A DNA stretch of 8,216 nt from Verrucomicrobiota bacterium (GTDB lineage Bacteria > Verrucomicrobiota > Verrucomicrobiia > Opitutales > Seribacteraceae). Position 1 is the stretch's first letter. The number at the start of each line of letters is the position of its first letter. The translations under genes were made by a program, and so were the position numbers. The stretch lies in assembly GCA_014382645.1 (NCBI GenBank), contig JACNJI010000210.1, forward strand, positions 1 through 8,216. Direction: 5' to 3'. Under the pieces are notes generated by a model. It did no database searches, was not told the origin of the DNA, and saw only the letters and a program-made list of their open reading frames with translations. This document shows positions 1 to 6,009 of this stretch, piece by piece.

Positions 1-57
1 CTTCGCTGCGGTTGCCGTACCGAAAATGCCGCCGAGAGTTTTTACCTGAGCTCCCTT
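1..57 (-). pseudogene. yajC: Continuation of yajC beyond the in-frame TGA (partial at window edge)
   Basis: Reading on in the same frame past the TGA gives KGAQVKTLGGIFGTATAAK up to the window edge. This matches the soluble-domain signature of YajC, where a K-G-x-x-V-x-T-x-G-G-I-x-G-T pattern normally follows the basic juxtamembrane segment. No frame change is needed, so a single codon separates the two halves. An AGA, CGA or GGA codon turned into TGA by one substitution would explain it. The rest of the C-terminus lies outside the window. Other genes here (mscS, gluQ, the FkbM gene) appear to use TGA as a normal stop, which argues against a reassigned code. Confidence 0.75.
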
Positions 58-246
58 TCAGAGAGACTGTCCCATCTTGTCGTGCTGTTTCTGTTTCTTT
101 CTCTGAGGCGCGATCAGTAAAAAGTAGAAGGCAACGAGAATAAGAATCATGGGAAGAAAAGACATAATGCCTCCGCCCCCCTGTTGGTCGCCTCCGGGAG
201 CCATTGCTAACCACACTTGGTGTTCGATCAATTTATCACACATCAT
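58..246 (-). CDS. yajC: YajC preprotein translocase subunit, reading frame cut short by TGA
   Basis: YajC is a small single-span inner-membrane protein that associates with SecDF next to the SecYEG translocon. The 62-residue frame begins with a short polar segment, then AMAPGG and a Gly/Gln-rich stretch (about residues 14-27), then one membrane helix (about 29-46, FLPMILILVAFYFLLIAP) and the diagnostic basic segment PQRKKQKQHDKM (about 46-58). YajC is usually about 90-110 residues, so this frame lacks the conserved C-terminal domain. The stop is TGA at 58-60. The codons after it, in the same frame, encode a recognisable continuation (see the 1-57 entry). The start is taken as the first of two tandem ATGs (241-246); there is no Shine-Dalgarno, so a start nearer AMAPGG is possible. 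The family call is firm. Whether the gene is truncated in nature, mutated, or misread in sequencing cannot be settled here. Confidence 0.85.
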   Translation of the reverse strand: MMCDKLIEHQVWLAMAPGGDQQGGGGIMSFLPMILILVAFYFLLIAPQRKKQKQHDKMGQSL

Positions 247-259
247 AATTTTCTGAAAA

Positions 260-295
260 AGGTAAATATGTTACCTACTCTGCCTGCCTTGGCAA
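260..295 (-). promoter_or_regulatory. Possible yajC promoter with an overlapping inverted repeat
   Basis: On the minus strand TTGCCA (295-290) and TAACAT (273-268) are separated by 16 bases and resemble -35 and -10 boxes upstream of yajC. The -10-like hexamer lies inside a 6-bp inverted repeat, AGGTAA/TTACCT with a 5-base spacer (260-276), which could be an operator. The match is only partial and rests on one sequence. The rest of the 89-base gap between mscS and yajC shows no terminator, so yajC might equally be read through from mscS. Confidence 0.25.
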
Positions 296-335
296 GCCTA
301 TGATGGCTAGATTTACAAATGTCGTCTTAAGCAAT

Positions 336-1661
336 TCAAGAAGATCCCGTTGAGGTTTTGTGCTCCGGGAAAAACTCTTTTGGCAAACCTCTTATGTGAA
401 TGTCCTGTTGGGGGAAGGGTATTTCAATTCCTCCATCCTTAAAGCGATCCCATACGGCTAAAAGTAATTCGCTACGCACGTTGCCAACGCCGTTGGATGG
501 GTCTTCTATCCAAAAACGTAATTCAAGATCTACCGAGTTGTCCCCAAAACCCGTAACAAGGCAGCGTGGTTCATGACTATTTATAATTCGAGGTATTGAT
601 CTTGCGGCGTCTAAGCATAAATCAATGGCTTGCCTAGGGTCTGAGTCGTAAGAAATGCCAATGGGTACTCTGACTCGGACGTTCTTGTCGCTGAATGACC
701 AGTTGATAACCTTGTTAGTGATTAAGTTCTCGTTTGGGATTAGGTGTTCCTTGCCGTCACGGGTAATTACTGATGCGTATCGAGCTCGTAGTGAATTTAT
801 CCATCCGTAGGTACCGTCGATCTCGGTGACGTCGCCCGGCTTTATCGAGCGGTCCAGCAGCAATATGAGTCCGCTGACCAAGTTTGAAACCACCTTTTGT
901 AGGCCAAAACCTATGCCTACGCCGACCGCACCGCCAAGTAATGCAAAAGAGGATAAATCCAGTCCAACGGTGGACAGGGCTACGGCAAAGGAGAAAAAGA
1001 CAAGACCTATCCGCATGATCTTGCCCAGTAGAACCTGGAGGGATGGCGGAAGGTGAGGGAGTTGACGTATGCGGGTTTCACCTGCTGTTGCGAGCATTGA
1101 AGTGCCCCATAGTAAGCCCAGTAAAATGCATATGCCGTTGAGTAAGTCTAAGACTGAAATTTCGGTGCTTCCGATGCTGAAACCCAATTTCCTCAGCAAG
1201 TCTACCGTTGCTCCCAAAAGTCCGAAACTGTGTAGGGCGGCAACTCCGAAAGCCACTACGGCTACCAATCGCAGCCACGCCCGGCTTCTTATGAAACCTG
1301 ATACTAGCCGAAAAATCCCCCAAGCGCCGGCGACGCTAGTGAATGGTCGAATAAGGTCACGAGTGGGCATGTGGTATTCGTAAAAAACGATTACCGTCAG
1401 CAAGCAAAGAGACAAAAGGAATAGCGGGGCAACCATTCGCTCAAGTGCCGCCCAGATCTTCCGCAGCAAAGGAGGGGAATCAGGATTCTCCGCTAGGGGA
1501 TGAATACGCCATTTTGTTAGGCGAGTGGCAATGAAGGTAACGCAGACCAACCCTGCCATCAACAGCAGTTGCAACCTAACGGAAGGATCATCCAGAAAGG
1601 ATTGAGCGGTTTCCCAATCCAGGCTTATGGCAAGTGAATCGATTAAGCCCCCGGAGTACAT
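336..1661 (-). CDS. MscS-family mechanosensitive ion channel
   Basis: This 441-residue membrane protein is predicted to open under membrane tension and release solutes during osmotic downshock. Hydrophobic segments lie at about residues 28-47, 74-94, 108-124, 130-150, 168-192 and 213-234. The pore-lining TM3 and first beta-domain turn follow at about 238-277, with the Gly/Ala-rich GGAVGVGIGFGLQKVVSN (243-260) and then LLLDRSIKPGD, the hallmark of the MscS pore and beta domain. The cytosolic beta domain contains DGTYGWINSLRARYASVITRD and IPNENLI (to about 315). The C-terminal alpha/beta domain ends near EIPFPQQDIHIR (413-424). It is longer than E. coli MscS (286 residues) because of extra N-terminal helices, as in medium-size paralogues (YbdG/MscM class). 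It starts 37 bases after the DUF445 stop, so the two are probably co-transcribed. The start ATG (1659-1661) has an A-rich leader with no Shine-Dalgarno. The stop is TGA. Confidence 0.93.
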   Translation of the reverse strand: MYSGGLIDSLAISLDWETAQSFLDDPSVRLQLLLMAGLVCVTFIATRLTKWRIHPLAENPDSPPLLRKIWAALERMVAPLFLLSLCLLTVIVFYEYHMPTRDLIRPFTSVAGAWGIFRLVSGFIRSRAWLRLVAVVAFGVAALHSFGLLGATVDLLRKLGFSIGSTEISVLDLLNGICILLGLLWGTSMLATAGETRIRQLPHLPPSLQVLLGKIMRIGLVFFSFAVALSTVGLDLSSFALLGGAVGVGIGFGLQKVVSNLVSGLILLLDRSIKPGDVTEIDGTYGWINSLRARYASVITRDGKEHLIPNENLITNKVINWSFSDKNVRVRVPIGISYDSDPRQAIDLCLDAARSIPRIINSHEPRCLVTGFGDNSVDLELRFWIEDPSNGVGNVRSELLLAVWDRFKDGGIEIPFPQQDIHIRGLPKEFFPEHKTSTGSS

Positions 1662-1698
1662 TTTTTATCTATAAGTGAATGAGTCGATGGAAGTGAAA

Positions 1699-2319
1699 TT
1701 ATCCTACTAAGTACGGCCATGTGATCAACAATTGTAATAAACCGATGAAGAAACCAAGCACTCCTCCTACAATCTCAATAAATCGAAATTCTTTTTTCAT
1801 GATGGAGAAGAGCATATCCTCCAATTTGTCGCAGGAAAAGCTTTCCACTTTTTCACGCACCGTAGCCTTTACGTCGATTTCGGTTTCAAGTTTTTTTGCG
1901 ATCTCATCTGATGCTTCGGTTAGCAAATCTTTCAGTTCGGAAAGAAACAGACCGCTCACCTTGGTGATCATCTCATCATTCAGGAACATCGAGAGCATGG
2001 GAAATGTCGTTAACAGCTTTTCGCTGATTGTTTTTTCGATGCGTCTAGCCGCGATGCTCGCTATCTCGTCGCTTTCCGCGACTTCGCGGAGTTTGCTTGT
2101 TACATCTGACATGGAAAATAGTTGTTCCGAGACGATTTCACCAAGTTTTTCGGCAAGCGCGGTCTGTCGTTTTGGGAACACTCCCTGAATTCGAAGCAGA
2201 CCTAAGGCATTTATTTCTTTTCGAGGATGGAAGAGCATCTTGACCGCGAGAAAGTTGGTCAACCAGCCTATGCCGCCGGCTATAATCGGAAGTATAAATA
2301 TCAGTTCTTTTGGTGGCAT
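1699..2319 (-). CDS. DUF445 family membrane protein, short form
   Basis: This 206-residue protein carries the conserved ends of the DUF445 family (YjiN/YheB relatives). The first membrane helix (about residues 5-27) runs into GWLTNFLAVKMLFHP (18-32), followed by GVFPKRQ (46-52). A central helical, charged region (about 55-175) has the look of a coiled or amphipathic domain. Near the C-terminus KKEFRFIEIVGGVLGFFIG leads into a second membrane helix (about 182-204). E. coli YjiN is roughly twice as long, so this is the compact form. The biochemical role of the family is not established; an envelope role is an inference from topology. It lies immediately upstream of an MscS-type channel on the same strand, suggesting a two-gene operon. 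The ATG at 2317-2319 has no Shine-Dalgarno. The family call is strong and the function unknown. Confidence 0.88.
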   Translation of the reverse strand: MPPKELIFILPIIAGGIGWLTNFLAVKMLFHPRKEINALGLLRIQGVFPKRQTALAEKLGEIVSEQLFSMSDVTSKLREVAESDEIASIAARRIEKTISEKLLTTFPMLSMFLNDEMITKVSGLFLSELKDLLTEASDEIAKKLETEIDVKATVREKVESFSCDKLEDMLFSIMKKEFRFIEIVGGVLGFFIGLLQLLITWPYLVG

Positions 2320-2381
2320 ATGGATGAATTTAAGGCTTTTCCAGTTTTAAAAAAAGGTAATCTTGTGTTAGTAAAGTAGTC

Positions 2382-2587
2382 GTGGGCAAGGATGTTTTGA
2401 GATTTCTTCTCATTCTATTATTCTTATTTTCAGTATCTTGTGCAACATTCGTGATCAAGACAGTGAAGCTCGCCGTTGATCTGACGCTTAAACCCGCAAA
2501 AATGCAACTGTTGACGTGATGGAGAAACCCGTTCGCAAAGTTGTCGAAATCTCTAAACTGAAAAATCCACTAAAGGCGTTTTGCTAA
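2382..2587 (+). pseudogene. Small candidate lipoprotein gene, apparently frameshifted at an A5 run
   Basis: From GTG (2382) or, more likely, TTG (2397, preceded by AAGGA at 2388-2392) the plus strand encodes a lipoprotein-type signal: MRFLLILLFLFSVSC, ending in a lipobox-like SVSC. The frame runs to TGA at 2517-2519. The -1 frame entered at the five-A run (2498-2502) continues with TVDVMEKPVRKVVEI and ends at TAA 2585-2587. One extra A in that run would join the two as LKPAKNATVDVMEKP, giving about 63 residues. The composition on both sides (short Val/Lys-rich stretches with KPAK and EKPVRK) reads as one protein. The gene is divergent from the DUF445 gene and is followed by a terminator at 2607-2634, which supports a real transcription unit. 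I do not recognise the family. Options are a sequencing indel, a decayed gene, or slippage/-1 frameshifting at GCA-AAA-AAT. Confidence 0.5.
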
Positions 2588-2606
2588 CTCTTTATTCGTA
2601 CTGCAT

Positions 2607-2634
2607 AAAAAAAGGCCGCATGGGCGGCCTTTTT
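2607..2634. terminator. Bidirectional Rho-independent terminator
   Basis: A perfect GC stem, GGCCGC (2614-2619) with GCGGCC (2624-2629), closes a 4-base loop. It is flanked by seven A's (2607-2613) and five T's (2630-2634), so the A/T flanks extend the hairpin and supply a U tract in both directions. It sits between the plus-strand small lipoprotein gene and the minus-strand msrB, and can end both converging transcripts. Confidence 0.92.
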
Positions 2635-2657
2635 GATGTTTCAAGGCTGGGTATTCG

Positions 2658-3065
2658 TTAGGTTATTGGTGTTGTAGCTTCCAATTTCAGTGAAGCAGAA
2701 TTGATACAGTAACGAAGACCTGTCGGAGGAGGACCGTCCGGGAATATGTGACCGATGTGCGATCCGCAGTTGGTGCAAGTCGCCTCTTCTCGGATCATGC
2801 CGTTACTGGTGTCCGTTCGCTTAGTTACAGTTTCGGAATCTATTGCCTCCCGGAAACTTGGCCATCCCGAACCTGAATCGTACTTTGCCGTTGAACTGAA
2901 CAGCGAAACTCCGCAAGCAACGCAGCTGTATGTCCCCTCAACCTTACAGTCCCAGTACTTACCCGTGAAAGGTCTTTCAGTCCCACCTCCGCAACAGACA
3001 AACCGCTGTTCCTCTGTGAGGTGAGAAATGTCGCAACTTAAATTTTTCCCAGGAGAAGAACTCAT
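2658..3065 (-). CDS. msrB: Peptide-methionine (R)-S-oxide reductase MsrB
   Basis: MsrB reduces the R epimer of methionine sulfoxide in oxidised proteins, using thioredoxin as the usual reductant. With the start at ATG 3063-3065 the protein has 135 residues, a normal single-domain length. It shows [12 protein letters not shown] (about residues 28-39), the zinc pairs CVAC (48-51) and CTNC (97-100), SGSGWPSF (about 64-71), [12 protein letters not shown] (about 101-112) and the catalytic segment [10 protein letters not shown] with nucleophile Cys120 and Asn122. The position used for a resolving Cys in GCGWPSF-type enzymes is Ser here; a CC pair near residues 24-25 may substitute. The frame is open 57 bases further upstream, but that would overlap the helicase gene and add no conserved sequence. 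Only ten bases (3066-3075) separate it from the helicase stop, so the two form an operon ending at the terminator. Confidence 0.95.
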   Translation of the reverse strand: MSSSPGKNLSCDISHLTEEQRFVCCGGGTERPFTGKYWDCKVEGTYSCVACGVSLFSSTAKYDSGSGWPSFREAIDSETVTKRTDTSNGMIREEATCTNCGSHIGHIFPDGPPPTGLRYCINSASLKLEATTPIT

Positions 3066-3075
3066 CAGAATGGCC

Positions 3076-4293
3076 CTATTTTCTTGGCCTTGCTCCAAAA
3101 CCTCCACTGTTCCCGAATCCACGATTACGTTTGCGCGAAGCCGGGATCGAAGAAGGTAGCATCTCTGAAGGGGACTCGCGGTAAGGGAATCCTTCGAGTT
3201 CCTCTCTCGGCAACGAGTTCCCTAGCAATTTTTCGATGGCATCAACTCTAGGCAAGTCATCAGGAGAAAATAACGTAAATGCCTCTCCTTCAGTTTTTGC
3301 TCGTCCGGTTCTGCCGATTCGATGGATATAGTCTTCCGAATGCTGCGGTACATCATAATTAATCACATGCGTTACATTGGAAATGTCAAGTCCTCTGGAA
3401 GCAACGTCAGTGGCTGATAAAATTTTGACCTTCCCCGTCTTAAAGTCCTGAAGGGCTTTCGTCCTTTCGGATTGTCGCATGTCGGAATGTAGTACACTCA
3501 CTTCTCTACCATGCTCCTGCAGCCACCTGCTTATCCTGTCGGTTCCTCTCCTTGTTTGAAAAAAGATGATCAAACTGTCGAACTTTATAGTTTTTAGAAG
3601 AGCTACCAACAAATCGAATTTCTGGATGGCGGGTACAGGAAAGAGTGCATGTCTTACCGTTTCGGCCGCAGAAATGTTGATGTCAATTTTGATTACTGCA
3701 GGGTCCTTAAGAGCCCAGTCAGCTAATCTCCGAACTGAATCTGGTATTGTTGCCGAAAATAGTAGGGTTTGCCTAGTCCGAGGGGTCTTTTGTATAATCT
3801 TAGTTACATCTTCGATAAAGCCCATGTCCAGCATGCGGTCGACTTCGTCGAGAATCAATATTTCTATGTTCTTTAGGTTCAAGTTGCCCTGACCAATATG
3901 ATCGATAAGGCGACCTGGGGTCGCCACCACGATATCGGGACCTGCTTCAAGTTGTTCGAGTTGTTTGCCATATTTCACGCCACCGTACAGCAACGCCATA
4001 TTTAAACCCAAGTTCTTCCCGTAGTCCCTAAAGTTTTCTTCAATTTGAATGGCAAGTTCTCTAGTTGGCGCCAAAGCCAATACACGACAAGCGCCGTGCT
4101 TACCCAATCGATGCAAGGTCGGCAATGCAAAGGCAGCTGTTTTACCAGTTCCGGTCTGTGCGGAACCCACCAAATCACGACCCTCTAAAATAATTGGAAT
4201 TGCGTCCAATTGAATAGGGGTAGGTTCTTCATAACCTCGCTCGGCAACTGTTTGAACAATCTTATCGCTGAGACCAAGTGTGGCAAAATTCAT
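3076..4293 (-). CDS. DEAD-box ATP-dependent RNA helicase (RhlE-like)
   Basis: This 405-residue cytosolic helicase uses ATP to unwind short RNA duplexes, with likely roles in ribosome assembly or mRNA turnover. The motifs are in order: Q motif (F3 to Q28, YEEPTPIQ), motif I AQTGTGKT (45-52), Ia PTREL (76-80), GG (104-105), Ib TPGR (125-128), motif II DEVD (149-152), motif III SAT (180-182), motif IV IIFFQTR (242-248), motif [12 protein letters not shown] (294-304) and motif [10 protein letters not shown] (324-331). The usual fourth-motif letters are DEAD; the DEVD variant keeps the catalytic D149 and E150. A short basic, Arg/Gly-rich tail (about 385-405) probably binds RNA. It is followed by msrB, and is divergent from gluQ across 60 bases. 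The start has an A-rich leader (GACAAAAAT before ATG) without a Shine-Dalgarno. The stop is TAG. Confidence 0.95.
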   Translation of the reverse strand: MNFATLGLSDKIVQTVAERGYEEPTPIQLDAIPIILEGRDLVGSAQTGTGKTAAFALPTLHRLGKHGACRVLALAPTRELAIQIEENFRDYGKNLGLNMALLYGGVKYGKQLEQLEAGPDIVVATPGRLIDHIGQGNLNLKNIEILILDEVDRMLDMGFIEDVTKIIQKTPRTRQTLLFSATIPDSVRRLADWALKDPAVIKIDINISAAETVRHALFPVPAIQKFDLLVALLKTIKFDSLIIFFQTRRGTDRISRWLQEHGREVSVLHSDMRQSERTKALQDFKTGKVKILSATDVASRGLDISNVTHVINYDVPQHSEDYIHRIGRTGRAKTEGEAFTLFSPDDLPRVDAIEKLLGNSLPREELEGFPYRESPSEMLPSSIPASRKRNRGFGNSGGFGARPRK

Positions 4294-4322
4294 ATTTTTG
4301 TCTTTGTAATGAGGCAGGGTAG

Positions 4323-4339
4323 GTTATTTATCAAATAAC
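4323..4339. promoter_or_regulatory. Perfect 7-bp inverted repeat between divergent helicase and gluQ genes
   Basis: GTTATTT (4323-4329) and AAATAAC (4333-4339) are exact reverse complements with a 3-base spacer, in the 60-base gap (4294-4353) that must hold the promoters of both divergent genes. It lies 14 bases before the gluQ ATG and 29 bases before the helicase ATG. The symmetry suits a dimeric regulator, or a weak AT-only hairpin in one of the leaders. I could not assign confident -35/-10 boxes in the gap. Confidence 0.35.
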
Positions 4340-4353
4340 TCGGAAGACCCAAA

Positions 4354-5175
4354 ATGGAAGTAACCCTTAAGCACAAGCATAATCCTAAATATCGAGGACG
4401 AATCGCTCCCACACCGTCAGGCTATCTCCACGAAGGTCATGCTCGAACCTTTCGTGTCGCATGGCAACGGGCACGAGATGCAGGAGGTGCGTTAATCTTT
4501 CGAAACGACGACCTTGATGCCGATCGATGTCGACCTGAATTCGCAAGGGCTGCGATCGAGGATCTCAGGAGTTTGGGATTGGATTGGGATGAAGGTCCTG
4601 ATGTCGGTGGAACTTATGGTCCGTACAGCCAAAGTGAAAGGGATGAACATTACCTCGACGCATGGCAAACATTAAGAGATTCAGGTATGATTTATCCATG
4701 CAGAAGTTCGCGAAGTGAGATAAAAGCCTTCAATCAAAAGTCAATGGATGGAGAAGAATTTCTTTTTCCACCTCAGCTACAACCCCAAGAAACCGAATTA
4801 CCACTACCCAAAGCACCAGGTAAAGTAAATTGGAGGTTTCGTACGACTCCATCGGAAGAAATTTCATTTATGGATAGAAATTTAGGCGTACAAATACTTA
4901 AAGTAGGAGAAGATTTATCCGATTTTATAATTTGGCGAAAGAATGGACGACCATCGTACGAATTGGCTACGGTAGTCGATGAAATAACTATGTGCATCAC
5001 TGAAATTGTTCGTGGCTCTGACTTACTTAAGTCATCAGCGAGGCAGACTCTTGTTTTTTCGGCTTTAGAGGCAACTCCGCCAGAATTTTATCACTGTGAA
5101 ATAATGATGGACGAGAATGGTCGAAAACTGTCTAAGTCTGATAGAACTCTACCTCGACTCTCTCTTTCTTTTTGA
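4354..5175 (+). CDS. gluQ: Glutamyl-queuosine tRNA(Asp) synthetase (GluQ-RS), zinc-less and short at the C-terminus
   Basis: GluQ-RS activates glutamate and attaches it to queuosine at position 34 of tRNA(Asp). It is a paralogue of the glutamyl-tRNA synthetase catalytic core without an anticodon-binding domain. The 273-residue protein has RIAPTPSGYLHEGHA (16-30, with the HIGH motif as HEGH), FRNDDLDADRCRPEF (49-63), GPYSQSERDEHY (89-100), SYELATVVDEI (201-211), the IVRGSDLL segment (218-225) and KLSKS (258-262) as the KMSKS equivalent. The zinc ligands of E. coli GluQ-RS are missing: only one Cys remains in YPCRSS (114-119), and the later Tyr/Cys pair is replaced (EFLFPPQLQ). After KLSKS only 11 residues remain where about 20-40 are usual, and these last codons overlap the convergent glycosyltransferase gene. 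GGAAG at 4342-4346 is a plausible ribosome site. Function may be retained but is unproven. Confidence 0.88.
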   Translation: MEVTLKHKHNPKYRGRIAPTPSGYLHEGHARTFRVAWQRARDAGGALIFRNDDLDADRCRPEFARAAIEDLRSLGLDWDEGPDVGGTYGPYSQSERDEHYLDAWQTLRDSGMIYPCRSSRSEIKAFNQKSMDGEEFLFPPQLQPQETELPLPKAPGKVNWRFRTTPSEEISFMDRNLGVQILKVGEDLSDFIIWRKNGRPSYELATVVDEITMCITEIVRGSDLLKSSARQTLVFSALEATPPEFYHCEIMMDENGRKLSKSDRTLPRLSLSF

Positions 5176-6009
5176 GTATTCTTTAGCTTTCACAACTGAT
5201 AGGAATTCATACTGTCCGTGGAGACGAGCAAAGACATAACCCGGCCATCCGTCTAAAAAACCTTTTTGCCAGATGTATACGTAAAGAAAGCGTAATGTCG
5301 GACGAAAAGGTAGCATCCTGAAAATCCTTCGTAAGCGCCTTTTGACCTTCACCTGGTCGTTCTGGAGTGAATGCGGATCGTCCTTACATGTGCTCTCGAC
5401 CACTGCTTCCCAATTGGAATAGCGATTATGCTTTTCCACAAAGCTCTCAATGGTAGGAAACGCGTGATGGTCCATGATGGTTCGAAGTCTTCCCGTTGTT
5501 CCTTTCACCACAATATGCTCGTGGATCTCATGATCCCCGCTGCCCGTTTCGGCCTCAGTGATTTTCTCGTATTTTCCCAACCGATGTTTGAACAAGCGTA
5601 GGTTCCAGTTCGGAAAGTACGCATGCCGCAGTGGACGTCCCATGAAGAAATAGCGTCGGTTAATCCAATAACCCGCATTGGTGACTTGTGGGTTTTGTAC
5701 TATCTCACGAATTTCTTCTTCCGCTTCCGGAGGCAGGCATTCGTCCGCATCGAGAATGAGCACCCATTTGTTTTCGAAGGGAAGGTTTTCTATAGCCCAG
5801 TTCTTTTTTTTTGGCCACCCGCCTTTGTAGTGAAACTGAACGACTTTAGCTCCAAGATTTTCAGCAATCTCAACGGTACGATCCGTGCTTTGAGAATCGA
5901 CCACGAAAGCTTCGTCGACCCATGGCACCGAGTTCAAGCATCGCTTAATGTTGCCCTCCTCGTTCTTGCAAGGAACAATTAATGAAACCTGAACTGTAGA
6001 GGAATTCAC
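5149..6009 (-). CDS. GT2 glycosyltransferase, WaaE/KdtX-like
   Basis: This 286-residue GT-A enzyme probably transfers a sugar from a nucleotide-sugar donor onto a lipid-linked or LPS-core acceptor at the cytosolic face. It has the GT2 start SLIVPCKNEEGNI (9-21), the donor-binding VVDSQSTDRT (36-45), GGWPKKKNWA (63-72) and the metal-binding DADE (87-90). DHEIHEHIVVKG (159-170) and a basic C-terminal region (about 220-240, then 275-286) resemble the beta-1,4-glucosyltransferase-like group containing WaaE/KdtX. The start is GTG (6007-6009) overlapping the TGA of the FkbM gene (GTGA), so translation is probably coupled. It is the last gene of the glycan operon, and its final 27 bases overlap gluQ tail to tail, with no terminator visible between them. 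The substrate cannot be told from sequence. Confidence 0.9.
   Translation of the reverse strand: MNSSTVQVSLIVPCKNEEGNIKRCLNSVPWVDEAFVVDSQSTDRTVEIAENLGAKVVQFHYKGGWPKKKNWAIENLPFENKWVLILDADECLPPEAEEEIREIVQNPQVTNAGYWINRRYFFMGRPLRHAYFPNWNLRLFKHRLGKYEKITEAETGSGDHEIHEHIVVKGTTGRLRTIMDHHAFPTIESFVEKHNRYSNWEAVVESTCKDDPHSLQNDQVKVKRRLRRIFRMLPFRPTLRFLYVYIWQKGFLDGWPGYVFARLHGQYEFLSVVKAKEYSKRKRESR

Noticed and set aside
58..60. Selenocysteine or tryptophan decoding of the TGA in yajC
   Set aside because: YajC has no redox Cys at this position, no SECIS-like hairpin is evident just downstream, and TGA ends other genes here.
826..1383. Plus-strand open frames inside the MscS gene (826-1056 and 1069-1383)
   Set aside because: They are antisense to a clear MscS coding region, have Ser/Lys/Pro-rich compositions with no family resemblance, and no ribosome site.
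1721..2188. 155-codon plus-strand frame opposite the DUF445 gene
   Set aside because: Its Ser/Phe-rich product is the mirror of a Glu/Lys-rich helical protein; DUF445 motifs are on the other strand.
2519..2587. Separate 22-codon gene starting at ATG 2519 (overlapping the TGA)
   Set aside because: The reading frame upstream of this ATG already continues the sense of the lipoprotein (NATVDV), so a frameshift explains it better than a second gene, though a coupled micro-ORF cannot be excluded.
3066..3122. Earlier MsrB start at 3122
   Set aside because: It would overlap the helicase C-terminus by 47 bases and adds no MsrB-like residues; the ATG at 3065 fits the gap and the family length.
5371..5982. 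Plus-strand frames opposite the GT2 gene (5371-5601, 5623-5982)
   Set aside because: Antisense to a well-defined glycosyltransferase; no recognisable domain or start signal.
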